The notes under the pieces were generated by a model. The model was not told the DNA's origin, ran no database searches, and saw only the letters and a program-made list of their open reading frames with translations. From a bacterium 210917-DFI.7.65 (GTDB taxonomy: Bacteria; Bacillota; Clostridia; Oscillospirales; Oscillospiraceae): DNA of 64,000 nt. The stretch lies in contig JAJCJJ010000003.1 in assembly GCA_020555865.1 (NCBI GenBank), forward strand, positions 1-64,000, written 5' to 3'. Shown here piece by piece: positions 42,245 through 49,989 of this stretch. The first letter of the stretch is position 1, and every line of letters begins with the position of its first letter. The position numbers and the translations under genes are program-made.

Positions 42245-42273
42245 ATTATACCACGCCGCAGCACGCTTTTCAA
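42245..42273 (-). promoter_or_regulatory. Promoter of hpf
   Basis: On the minus strand: TTGAAA (42268-42273), 17 bp, TATAAT (42245-42250), 50 bases before the ATG. Confidence 0.65.
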
Positions 42274-42289
42274 TGCGCAGTTTTTCTCT

Positions 42290-42318
42290 TTGGCGGACAA
42301 ATGTCCGCCAATTTTTAT
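42290..42318. other. Perfect inverted repeat with T run, between hpf and the sigma-fusion gene
   Basis: TTGGCGGACA (42290-42299), AA, and its complement (42302-42311), followed on + by TTTTTATT. It looks like an intrinsic terminator pointing right although no + gene ends here. It ends 27 bases before the ECF-like promoter, so it may insulate that promoter or act as an operator. Confidence 0.45.
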
Positions 42319-42337
42319 TAGGAAATTGTAAAAATCC

Positions 42338-42366
42338 TGTCCAGTCTTTTTCGTTTGCTGCGTCCT
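42338..42366 (+). promoter_or_regulatory. ECF-like promoter of the sigma-fusion gene
   Basis: TGTCCA (42338-42343), 17 bp, CGTCCT (42361-42366). CGTC is the classical -10 of ECF sigma factors. The same boxes, spacing and the flank GCTG occur before the secreted protein gene at 43643. Confidence 0.55.
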
Positions 42367-42393
42367 GTTCATAGAAGACCCCTCCGGCAACCG

Positions 42394-42413
42394 TAGACAT
42401 CCATAGACATCCA
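42394..42413 (+). repeat. Tandem 10-base repeat in the leader of the sigma-fusion gene
   Basis: TAGACATCCA occurs twice head to tail between promoter and RBS. It may be a regulator site or a replication-slippage product. Confidence 0.5.
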
Positions 42414-42471
42414 TATCGCTTTCAGGTATTTTATAAAACAAATCTTCGGAATTTCAAGGGGGGATCGCAGT

Positions 42472-43380
42472 ATGTTTTCATTAACAGCATGTCTGGCATT
42501 TCTGGAAAACGAGAAAGATGAGGAGGCTTTTCTCCGGTATTACGAACGCTATCACCGCCTGGTTCTCTACGAAGCCGAAAAGATCGTGGGTCCTTCGGCC
42601 GCAGAGGATGTGATGCAGAATACGTTCGTGTACATTGCCAAACACTTTTCCACCTTTCGCAGCGGGAGCAGCAAGAAAGTTACGCATCTTGCCGCACTTT
42701 GTGCCCGGCGCAGAGCGTTGGACTATCTTCGCCGGGATGCAAAACAGGCCGGCCATCCCGCGGGTGAACCTCCGGATGAAGATACCGACAGCGTGTTCGC
42801 CGACGCGGCGCTGGGGGTCGAACGCAAGGCGCTGCTGCGCGCGCGCCGCAGATCGCTGCATGTGGTCCGCAAAACGCTGGTGGCGGCTGTCATCGTGCTG
42901 TCCATGCTGTTTGCCACGCTGATGACCAATGCCGAGATGCGTGCCGCCGTGGTCAACACCCTGATCGAATGGACGGAGAATTTTGTCCGGATTCAGTACG
43001 AAGTCGAGGGCAAAGGGCCTGCCGTTCTTCCCGAGGGTTATGGGCCCCACTATATTCCGGATGGGTTTGTGTATCAGGAAGAACTATCTTATTCATACAG
43101 CACCAGATTCTCTTACGCTTATGAATCAACAGATAGAACTTCTATGTTAAATATCGAAGTAGGTATTGCGCAAACTCTTTCTGGTTATGTAATGGATAAC
43201 GAGCATATTGACTATGTGCCAGTACCGTTCAATGATGTAACTGCTTATCTCGGTACATTCCGTCAGCACGATGGTTACGTATTGTTATGGACAAAAGACA
43301 ACATCGAACACCAAATTTATCTGGAAAGCTCCACCATCCCACTGTCTGAAGTGTACCGCATTGCTGAAAACATCTACTAA
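42472..43380 (+). CDS. Fusion of ECF sigma region 2, membrane helix and DUF4367-like extracytoplasmic domain
   Basis: A 302-residue protein. Residues 12-95 look like sigma-70 region 2 of ECF factors (FLRYYERYHRLVLYEAEKIV, AAEDVMQNTFVYIAKHF, RRALDYLRRDA). Region 4, the -35-binding HTH, is absent. After a 35-residue linker there is a basic stretch, one transmembrane helix (about 134-151) and MTNAEMRAAVVNTLIEWTEN, the typical start of anti-sigma-like outer domains, followed by a DUF4367-type domain (LPEGYGPHYIPDGFVYQEE). It looks as if a sigma gene and its membrane anti-sigma gene became one by loss of the middle. From about 43060 the base composition becomes AT-rich, so the gene is mosaic. The function is open: membrane-tethered regulator or remnant. 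The RBS is AAGGGGGG. Confidence 0.75.
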   Translation: MFSLTACLAFLENEKDEEAFLRYYERYHRLVLYEAEKIVGPSAAEDVMQNTFVYIAKHFSTFRSGSSKKVTHLAALCARRRALDYLRRDAKQAGHPAGEPPDEDTDSVFADAALGVERKALLRARRRSLHVVRKTLVAAVIVLSMLFATLMTNAEMRAAVVNTLIEWTENFVRIQYEVEGKGPAVLPEGYGPHYIPDGFVYQEELSYSYSTRFSYAYESTDRTSMLNIEVGIAQTLSGYVMDNEHIDYVPVPFNDVTAYLGTFRQHDGYVLLWTKDNIEHQIYLESSTIPLSEVYRIAENIY

Positions 43381-43553
43381 TACATTATATATATAAGTAG
43401 AAATTGAGTAGAAACAAAGTATATAGCAGCAAATCTGTTCCAGCAGACGCATGGCATATCTCTGCCATGCGTCTGCTTTTTGCACAAATACAGCCCCATC
43501 AAATTGTCATAAATTACAAATTCTTGAAAATACGAAAATTTTTCCCAAAAACT

Positions 43554-43582
43554 TGTCCAGTAATTTTCACTGGCTGCGTATA
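43554..43582 (+). promoter_or_regulatory. ECF-like promoter of the secreted protein gene at 43643
   Basis: A/T-rich tract with AAAATTTTT, then TGTCCA (43554-43559), 17 bp, CGTATA (43577-43582). It shares TGTCCAGT, TTTTC and GCTGCGT in register with the promoter at 42338-42366. Confidence 0.55.
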
Positions 43583-43642
43583 GATATCCGGAATGTGTCG
43601 CGACACTCCAATACTTTAAGATCAAGAAAGGATCGATTACTT

Positions 43643-44050
43643 ATGTACACAAGAAAATTCACCGCATCCAAATTGTTCGCCGTTGTATTGGCGGCCGCCA
43701 TGCTGCTGACTATGACGGTCAGTGCCTTTGCAAGCGAAATTCAGCCTTATTATGATACCGAAATAGTAATGAGTGGTAGTGTAGACGTTTCTAACCAACT
43801 TTATACTGTTTCAGTATTAGGTCCCACCGATATCACCAAAACAAAATTCGACGCAACTCTATACCAAAAGCAGCTCATTGGACGCAAAGAAATCAGCACT
43901 ATGTCAGCCAGTACAAACAGTTACAAATGTTTTAGTAGCAAAAGCGCTACAATTGCATCCGGCAAAACTTACATAATCGAAATCAGTGCACAGGTGTATT
44001 ACGACGGTGCATGGCATGATGCGGAAGGCACAATCACCGCAAAAACCTGA
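43643..44050 (+). CDS. Small secreted protein, paralogue of the one at 12667-13077
   Basis: A 135-residue protein with a signal peptide (MYTRKFTASKLFAVVLAAAM, cleavage near SAFAS-E) and a beta-rich mature domain with QPYYDTEIVMSGSVDVS, ATLYQKQLIGRKEISTMSAS, SGKTYIIEISAQVYYDGAW. The blocks match the 12667 protein in order and spacing. The ATG at 43643 follows AAAGGA by 11 bases. The gene is AT-richer than the chromosome around it. It lies downstream of the sigma-fusion gene with its own ECF-like promoter. Function unknown, likely displayed or released outside the cell. Confidence 0.75.
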   Translation: MYTRKFTASKLFAVVLAAAMLLTMTVSAFASEIQPYYDTEIVMSGSVDVSNQLYTVSVLGPTDITKTKFDATLYQKQLIGRKEISTMSASTNSYKCFSSKSATIASGKTYIIEISAQVYYDGAWHDAEGTITAKT

Positions 44051-44568
44051 TGAATCAAAGGTAATGCTGAATTATTACCGCTAAATTGCTGCTTTACACA
44101 AGCAGTCACCAACCGATTCCCCCCGCCATGGCTCCGCGCAGATAAGCGGAGCCGGACAAGCCGGGGATGGGGGCAGCGTCTCCCATCCCCGCAAAATCGG
44201 TTCCGGAAAGGAGAACCGAGCGCCCGCCGCCGGCGGGCGGATGGAGTCCCAGCCCGTCGGGGCGTCCTGTGGGCGCCACGCTGGCGCCTCCGCAAACGAC
44301 ACGCTCCGGCTGGCTCTCTGCGGCAGCTTCGCCGGACGGATTGAGCGGCAGCCCCCGCGTCCCTTATGCGGCGCGGGGCTGTGCGCCGCCTGCACCTGCA
44401 GCGGCCGTCCGGTGCGGTTTCATAAATCGCTGCCGAAAGCACCGGCAGAATAATGCATTTCCACCAAAATAATTCGACACTTTTCGACACATTCCACAAT
44501 GTGAAATTCATTGCGTCGTTTGCCGGAGTAAATTGGGATATTCTTCCTTTCGAAAGGGGGGATTTCTG
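44051..44568. other. 518-base gap, GC-rich and rich in hairpins, no convincing gene
   Basis: Between two AT-rich genes lies a GC-rich block (about 44110-44440) with several local inverted repeats: GCTCCGC with GCGGAGC (near 44131-44152), GGGGATGGG with CCCATCCCC (near 44162-44189), GCCCGCCG with CGGCGGGC. Open frames on both strands lack RBSs and read as low-complexity Arg/Pro/Ala. It could be a structured RNA, a dispersed repeat or a decayed insertion. I saw no second copy in this window. Confidence 0.35.
44473..44506 (+). promoter_or_regulatory. Tandem TTCGACAC repeats and a dyad upstream of the HTH gene
   Basis: TTCGACAC occurs at 44473-44480 and 44483-44490, exactly one helical turn apart. 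It is followed by TTCCACA-A-TGTGAAA (44492-44506), a near-perfect dyad. Probable binding sites for the XRE protein encoded just downstream. Confidence 0.4.
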
Positions 44569-44811
44569 ATGTCATTCCGGGTTCAATTTTCCCACGATGT
44601 GCTTTGTGCCCGCCAAGCGCGAAACTGGACACAGCCGTATGTGGCCGATTCCATTTCCATTACGCTGCGCCAATACCAGAATATTGAAAGCGGCAGATGC
44701 ACACCGCGCACGGATACTTTTTTGAAATTGGTCTATCTCTTTGGACTGGATATTGAAAAATACAAGAAAGGATTTATTCTTCATGTACCTTTACCTGCTT
44801 ACAGAAAGTGA
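44569..44811 (+). CDS. Small HTH (XRE) protein
   Basis: An 80-residue Cro/CI-type protein consisting of little but the HTH: LCARQARNWTQPYVADSISI, TLRQYQNIESGRCTPRTDTF, then LVYLFGLDIEKY. The RBS AAGGGGGG is good. Its end overlaps the start of the DUF6514 gene by 29 bases, so the two are a translational unit. Repeats and a dyad upstream suggest autoregulation. Confidence 0.8.
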   Translation: MSFRVQFSHDVLCARQARNWTQPYVADSISITLRQYQNIESGRCTPRTDTFLKLVYLFGLDIEKYKKGFILHVPLPAYRK

Positions 44812-45010
44812 ATTTGTTTTACCCGATACCGGCCTTTGCCGCTGCTTCGGCCTTCGCGTCGTTCGAGTGCAGAAGGGCCGCGTGGAAGAGCTGCTGCTCC
44901 TGCCCGACATCTCCGCCGACCGCTCCTTTGTCATGCACCTGGCGCAGCTGTTTACCAGACTGCAGCCCGCGCCGGTTCATTTGCGTGATATCCTGCAGGA
45001 TATGCTCTAA
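44783..45010 (+). CDS. DUF6514-like protein
   Basis: A 75-residue protein with the pattern YLLTESEFVLPDTGLCRCFG, then VEELLLLPDISADRSFV and LFTRLQPAPVHLRDILQDML. The order (ES-Y/F, TG-CRSFG, isD, L-RLQ---IHLrDilED-L) is that of DUF6514, a small clostridial family of unknown function. It starts within the preceding HTH gene (AAAGGA 9 bases before the ATG) and is followed by a terminator. Confidence 0.65.
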   Translation: MYLYLLTESEFVLPDTGLCRCFGLRVVRVQKGRVEELLLLPDISADRSFVMHLAQLFTRLQPAPVHLRDILQDML

Positions 45011-45097
45011 AACGCAGCCTGGCCGCCCAACGCGGAACAGGAGCAGCCACAGCCCCATATTTCCCCCGGCCTGCGCCGCCGTTTCGGCAACTGGTTG

Positions 45098-45129
45098 CCG
45101 CCCGCACCCTTCGGTGCAGGCGGTTTTTT
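45098..45129 (+). terminator. Terminator of the XRE/DUF6514 unit
   Basis: A stem of CCGCC-GCACC with GGTGC-GGCGG (one bulge each side) with loop CTTC, followed by TTTTTT. Confidence 0.8.
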
Positions 45130-45153
45130 CATGCTGTTCGGGCGAATTTGTTC

Positions 45154-45182
45154 GTGACAGCGGGGCAAAAGGGTAGTATAAT
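45154..45182 (+). promoter_or_regulatory. Promoter of recJ
   Basis: GTGACA (45154-45159), 17 bp, TATAAT (45177-45182), 70 bases before the start. A hairpin GCTGCCCG with CGGGCAGC-like pairing lies in the leader. Confidence 0.5.
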
Positions 45183-45252
45183 AAATTGATTTGGTATCGC
45201 TGCCCGAAGGGCGGCAGCGCAAAAAATACAAACCGGAAAGGAGCGCTCGGCA

Positions 45253-47337
45253 GTGAAATTTCAGCAGTGGCATATCCACGCCTCGGACGAGGGCGCCGTG
45301 CGCGCCCTGATGGAAGCCGGCTATCCCTATCTCATTTCCACTGTGCTTGCACCCAGGGGCGTAAACGCGCCGGAGGAAGCGGAGTCTTTGCTGCACTGCG
45401 GCGAACGCCTGACGCTGGACCCGCTTTTGATGCGCGACATGGACAAGGCCGTCGCGCGCATCCGCGCCGCCGTGGCCAGGGGCGAAAAAATCGCCGTGTT
45501 CGGCGACTACGACGTGGACGGTATCACCGCCACCTGCCTGATGACCGACGCCCTGCGCCGCGCCGGGGCGGACGTGACCTATTATATCCCCCACCGTCTG
45601 GATGACGGCTACGGCCTCAACACCCCGGCGCTGGAAAAGCTGCGCGCCGAAGGAGCCGCGCTGATCGTCACAGTAGACTGCGGCATCACCGGCGTGGCCG
45701 AAGCCGATTTCGCCCGGGACATCGGCCTGGATTTGGTAATCACCGACCACCATGAGTGCCGCGAGGCGCTGCCTCAGGCCGCCGCCGTGGTGGATCCCCA
45801 CCGGCCGGACTGCCCCTATCCCTTCAAAAACCTGGCCGGCGTGGGCGTGGCGCTGAAGCTGGCCATGGCTCTGGCGGGGCCGGAGGGGGCGGAGGATGCC
45901 TTCCGGCGCTACTGCACCCTGGCCGCCATTGGCACGGTGGCCGACGTGATGAGCATGACCGGGGAAAACCGCACCATCGTCCACTGCGGCCTGCAGGCTC
46001 TGCCCCAATCCCCCTGCATCGGGCTGCACGCCCTGCTGCGTCAGGCGGGACTGGAGGGCAAAGCCGTCACTTCCACCTCCATCGGCTTCGTGCTCTCGCC
46101 CCGCATCAACGCCGCCGGGCGCATGGGCCAGGCGGACACGGCGGCGGAACTGTTTCTCACCGGCGACAGCGGCCGGGCGGAGGAACTGGCCAGGGAACTG
46201 TGCGAACTCAACCGGGAGCGCCAGCTGGTGGAGCAGCAGATTTTCGCCGAGGCCGAGGCGCGCATCGCCGCCCTGCCGGAGTGCGAGCGCAGCGCGCTGG
46301 TGCTGGAAAGCGACACCTGGCACCAGGGCGTGGTGGGCATCGTGGCCTCCCGCCTGAGCGAGAAATATTCCTGCCCCAGTTTTATGATCCATTTGAGCGG
46401 GGAGGTGGGCAAAGGTTCCTGCCGCAGCTTCGGCGGCTTCAACCTGTTCGCCGCCCTGGAACAGTGCCAGGAACTGCTGCTGGGCTTCGGCGGCCACGAG
46501 CTGGCCGCCGGCTTTACCATCGAAAAAGAAAACATTCCGGCATTCCGGGAAAAAATGAATGAATGTGTGCGCCGCAGCTTCGGCGCAGCGCGCCCCGTCT
46601 CCTGCCTGGAGGTGGATGCTGTAATCACCCGCCCGTCCCTTCTGAGCCTGGGCGAGGTGGAGGCTCTTTCCGCCCTGGAACCCTACGGCGCAGACAATCC
46701 GCGCCCCCTGTTCTGCATTCAGGGGCTGACGGTGGACAGCCTGCAGAACGTGGGCCAGAACAGACACCTGAAGCTGCGCTTTTCCAAGGGCAATGTGCAG
46801 CTGGACGGCATCTTCTTTTCCGCCACCGCCGAGACCTGCGGGGCAGGGCAGGGGGACCGGGTGGACGCGGCGTTCTATCTGAACGTGAACGAGTTCCGCT
46901 CCCGGTGTACCGTGCAGCTGCAGCTGGCGGACCTGCGCCTGTCCCGGGAACCCAGCGTGCGGGAGCGGGAAGATCTGGAACGGCTGGGCCGCTTTTTCGG
47001 CGGCCAGGGACTGACCCCCCAGGAGGCCGTACACCTGCTGCCCGAACGGGTTCAGTTCGCCGCCTGCTGGCGCGCGCTGGATCGTTTCCTGCCCCCGGAG
47101 GGGGCGCTGCAGGCGGCCTATCTTCCGCTGCTGCGCAAGCTGGAAAAGGGTCTGGGCGGCGTGGATCCCTTCGCACGCGCCGCCGTGTGCCTGCAGGTGT
47201 TCTGCGAGCGCGGGCTTCTGCAGATGGAAGGGACAGGGGACGAGCGCAGTTTCGCGCGCGTACCCATTTCGGGCAAGGCAGATCTGGAAGCCTCACCCTA
47301 TCTACAGACATTGCGCGCCATACTCGGCAGGAGGTGA
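45253..47337 (+). CDS. recJ: Single-stranded-DNA-specific exonuclease RecJ
   Basis: A 694-residue 5'-3' ssDNA exonuclease of the DHH superfamily, acting in recombination and repair. Motif I FGDYDVDGITATCLM, motif III TDHHE, and the DHHA1 block FGGHELAAGFTI are present, and a C-terminal OB-like domain and tail follow. GTG start with AAAGGAG 10 bases upstream. It begins a long run of co-directional genes; rel follows after 6 bases. Confidence 0.95.
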   Translation: MKFQQWHIHASDEGAVRALMEAGYPYLISTVLAPRGVNAPEEAESLLHCGERLTLDPLLMRDMDKAVARIRAAVARGEKIAVFGDYDVDGITATCLMTDALRRAGADVTYYIPHRLDDGYGLNTPALEKLRAEGAALIVTVDCGITGVAEADFARDIGLDLVITDHHECREALPQAAAVVDPHRPDCPYPFKNLAGVGVALKLAMALAGPEGAEDAFRRYCTLAAIGTVADVMSMTGENRTIVHCGLQALPQSPCIGLHALLRQAGLEGKAVTSTSIGFVLSPRINAAGRMGQADTAAELFLTGDSGRAEELARELCELNRERQLVEQQIFAEAEARIAALPECERSALVLESDTWHQGVVGIVASRLSEKYSCPSFMIHLSGEVGKGSCRSFGGFNLFAALEQCQELLLGFGGHELAAGFTIEKENIPAFREKMNECVRRSFGAARPVSCLEVDAVITRPSLLSLGEVEALSALEPYGADNPRPLFCIQGLTVDSLQNVGQNRHLKLRFSKGNVQLDGIFFSATAETCGAGQGDRVDAAFYLNVNEFRSRCTVQLQLADLRLSREPSVREREDLERLGRFFGGQGLTPQEAVHLLPERVQFAACWRALDRFLPPEGALQAAYLPLLRKLEKGLGGVDPFARAAVCLQVFCERGLLQMEGTGDERSFARVPISGKADLEASPYLQTLRAILGRR

Positions 47338-47343
47338 GAGACC

Positions 47344-49572
47344 ATGACGGCAGAAGAACTCAGCAGCGTCAACGAACGCTACGAAGCCCTGGAGGCGTCT
47401 ATCCGCACCTATAACCCCAACGCGGATTTTGACAAAATCCGCCGCGCCTTTGCGTACGCCCGGGACAAACACATCCACCAGCGCCGCAAGGACGGCTCGC
47501 CCTATATCACCCATCCCCTGGCCGTGGCCCAGGTGGTGTCCGACATGCATCTGGACAGCGAGTCCATCATGGCCGCCCTGCTGCACGACTGCATCGAGGA
47601 CACCGACGCCACCCATGAGGAAATCGCCAAGCTGTTTTCCCCGGCGGTGGCGGAACTGGTGGAAGGCGTGACCAAACTGACGCGGGTGCAGTATGTCAGC
47701 AAAGAAGAAGAGCAGATGGAAAACCTGCGCAAAATGCTGATGGCCATGAGCAAGGACATCCGTGTCATTCTGGTGAAAATTGCCGACCGGCTGCACAATA
47801 TGCGCACCATGGACTACCAGACCGCGGAAAAGCAGAAGCAGAAATCCCTCGAAACCATGGAGATTTACGCGCCCCTGGCCCACCGCCTCGGTATGCAGAA
47901 GGTGAAATGGGAGCTGGAAGACCGGTCGCTGCGCTACCTCGACCCCGTGGGCTACCGGGACATCAACGACAGGCTGGAAGTCCACCGCGCCGAGCACGAA
48001 GCTTTCATGGCTCACATCCAGAGCCAGATTGAAGAACGCCTCAAAGAGATTCAGGTGGATTACACCAAAGTCTACGGCCGCATTAAGCACACATACAGCA
48101 TTTACCGCAAAATGTATTCCCAGGGAAAAACCCTTGAGCAGATTTACGACCTGTTCGCCTTCCGCGTTATCGTAAAAACCATTCCCGACTGCTACAACGT
48201 CCTCGGCGTGATGCACGACCTCTATAAACCCGTGCTGGGCCGTTTCAAAGACTATATCGGCACCCCAAAGCCCAACATGTACCAGTCTCTGCACACCACG
48301 GTCATCGGCGACGAGGGCATCCCCTTCGAGGTGCAGATCCGCACCGAGGAAATGCACCAGATCGCCGAATACGGTATCGCCGCCCACTGGAAATACAAGC
48401 AGAACGGCCAGGGCGCCGGCAGCGAACACACCTATGAATGGGTGCGCAAGCTTCTGGAAAATCAGGAAAGCTCCGACGCCGAGGAATTTATCCACAATTT
48501 GAAAGTGGATATGTTTGCCGACGAGGTGTTCGTGTTCACCCCCAGCGGCGACGTGGTGAACCTGCCCGCCGGCGCCACCCCCATCGACTTTGCCTACTCC
48601 ATCCACTCCGCCGTGGGCAACTCCATGGTGTCCTGCAAAGTGAACAACCGCATCGTCACTTTTGACTACCCGCTGCAGAACGGCGACATTGTGGAAGTGG
48701 TCACCTCCAAGGCCGCCCACGGCCCCAGCCGCGACTGGATGAACATCGCCAAGAGCAGCGAGGCCCGCAACAAGATCCGCCAGTGGTTCAAGAAGGAAAA
48801 GCGGGAAGAAAACGTGGCCCGGGGCAAGCTGAGCTTTGATTCCGAGCTCAAGCACGCCGGGCTGACCCTGTCGGAAATCACCACTTGGGAAAACCTCCCG
48901 GCGGTGCTCAAAAAAATGTCTTATGGCTCCATCGACGATCTGTACGCCGCCATCGGCTACGGCGGACTTTCGTCCCTGAAAGCCGTCAACCGCATCCGGG
49001 ATGAGCTGTGGCGCGAGCGCCGCACCGCCCAGGCGGCCCAGAAAGCCGCCGAGATGGAAGAGCTGTCCCGCAGCGCCGCAGCGCCGACTCCGGCGCCGCC
49101 CGTCAAGCGCCACAGCGAAAACGGCGTCATTGTGGAGGGCCTGGGCAACTGCCTGGTCAAATTCGCCAAGTGCTGCGCCCCGGTGCCCGGCGACCCCATC
49201 GTGGGTTTTGTCACCCGGGGCTACGGCGTGTCCGTCCACCGGGCGGACTGCCCCAATGCCCGCCACAACAGCAAGGATCCCGAAGAAGCCGCCCGCTGGG
49301 TCAAAGTCGCCTGGGGCAGCGACACCCGGGAGAGCTATCAGACCAGCCTTGAACTGGTGTCCAAAGACCGCGACGGGCTGGTGCTGGATATTTCCGCCAT
49401 GCTTTCCACGGCCAAGGTGCGGGTGCTGACGTTCTCCTCCCGCGGCATGCCGGATGGCTTTGCCATCACCTCCATCGTGCTGGAGGTCACCGGCTCGGAA
49501 CAGCTGGAACTGCTGATGAAAAAGCTCAAAGGCATCCAGGGCGTTATGGACGTCAAGCGGCCCACAGGCTGA
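47344..49572 (+). CDS. relA: Bifunctional (p)ppGpp synthetase/hydrolase (Rel)
   Basis: A 742-residue stringent-response enzyme. The order is: HD hydrolase domain (HPLAVAQVVSDMHLD, LLHDCIEDTDAT), synthetase domain (YGRIKHTYSIYRKM, DLFAFRVIV, PKPNMYQSLHTTV), TGS domain (VFVFTPSGDVVNLPAGATPI), helical/zinc-finger region (CLVKFAKCCAPVPGDPI), and ACT domain at the end. Both catalytic domains look intact, as in the single Rel of most Firmicutes. RBS AGGAGG; follows recJ with 6 bases between. Confidence 0.96.
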   Translation: MTAEELSSVNERYEALEASIRTYNPNADFDKIRRAFAYARDKHIHQRRKDGSPYITHPLAVAQVVSDMHLDSESIMAALLHDCIEDTDATHEEIAKLFSPAVAELVEGVTKLTRVQYVSKEEEQMENLRKMLMAMSKDIRVILVKIADRLHNMRTMDYQTAEKQKQKSLETMEIYAPLAHRLGMQKVKWELEDRSLRYLDPVGYRDINDRLEVHRAEHEAFMAHIQSQIEERLKEIQVDYTKVYGRIKHTYSIYRKMYSQGKTLEQIYDLFAFRVIVKTIPDCYNVLGVMHDLYKPVLGRFKDYIGTPKPNMYQSLHTTVIGDEGIPFEVQIRTEEMHQIAEYGIAAHWKYKQNGQGAGSEHTYEWVRKLLENQESSDAEEFIHNLKVDMFADEVFVFTPSGDVVNLPAGATPIDFAYSIHSAVGNSMVSCKVNNRIVTFDYPLQNGDIVEVVTSKAAHGPSRDWMNIAKSSEARNKIRQWFKKEKREENVARGKLSFDSELKHAGLTLSEITTWENLPAVLKKMSYGSIDDLYAAIGYGGLSSLKAVNRIRDELWRERRTAQAAQKAAEMEELSRSAAAPTPAPPVKRHSENGVIVEGLGNCLVKFAKCCAPVPGDPIVGFVTRGYGVSVHRADCPNARHNSKDPEEAARWVKVAWGSDTRESYQTSLELVSKDRDGLVLDISAMLSTAKVRVLTFSSRGMPDGFAITSIVLEVTGSEQLELLMKKLKGIQGVMDVKRPTG

Positions 49573-49594
49573 GGGCCGTCCTGCGCAGATATTC

Positions 49595-49898
49595 TTACTG
49601 CAGAAGATCCGCCGGGCGGACCGGAGGTTCGGCGTCTGCGGTCGGGCGGAAATCGGCTGCGATCTGCCGGAAATCCTCCGGCCGCGCCAGCTCCATACCC
49701 AGATAGACCCCGTGGGCAAATGCCTCGCAGCAGCATTGATCCCGAAACAGCAGCACCGCGTCAAACATCCAGGCGCATCTTTTTCGGCACCGGCAGGGAG
49801 CGAAGCGCCTCCGTGAGCCAGCCATCGTCAAAAGCCGCCTGCTGTTCCAGAAACGGCGCGGCATAATGATAAAACAGCCATTCGTAAGATGGGTTCAT
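49595..49898 (-). pseudogene. Small hypothetical gene split by a frame change
   Basis: An ORF of 45 codons starts at ATG 49898 behind a perfect GAGGAGG (MNPSYEWLFYHYAAPFLEQQ, ends KKMRLDV at the stop 49761). The second part starts in another frame at ATG 49768, overlapping that stop as ATGTTTGA, and runs 57 codons (MFDAVLLFRDQCCCEAFAHG, VYLGMELARPEDF) to 49595. Joined, they resemble single clostridial proteins of about 100 residues, so a one-base insertion is likely. Alternatively the ATGTTTGA overlap couples two peptides. Function unknown. It is divergent from the XRE gene with shared operator-like repeats. Confidence 0.5.
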
Positions 49899-49924
49899 GG
49901 CAAATACCTCCTCTTCAAAAGCAT

Positions 49925-49964
49925 AACATCATATTATGATGTTTTTATTTAATATACACATCAT
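49925..49964. promoter_or_regulatory. Operator-like ACATCAT repeats
   Basis: AACATCAT-ATT-ATGATGTT (49925-49943) is a perfect dyad, and a third ACATCAT lies at 49958-49964. They occupy the space between the XRE gene and the divergent hypothetical, a likely autoregulatory site of the XRE protein. Confidence 0.6.
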
Positions 49965-49989
49965 AAAAAGATATGTCAAGGGGTGTATT

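Noticed and set aside
44081..44472. Open frames of about 100 codons on both strands in the gap after the secreted protein gene
   Set aside because: No RBS and low-complexity Arg/Pro/Ala composition. Kept only as a structured or repeat region.
45007..49764. Two long minus-strand frames (675 and 820 codons) opposite recJ and relA
   Set aside because: Both mirror well-supported genes on the + strand and have antisense composition.
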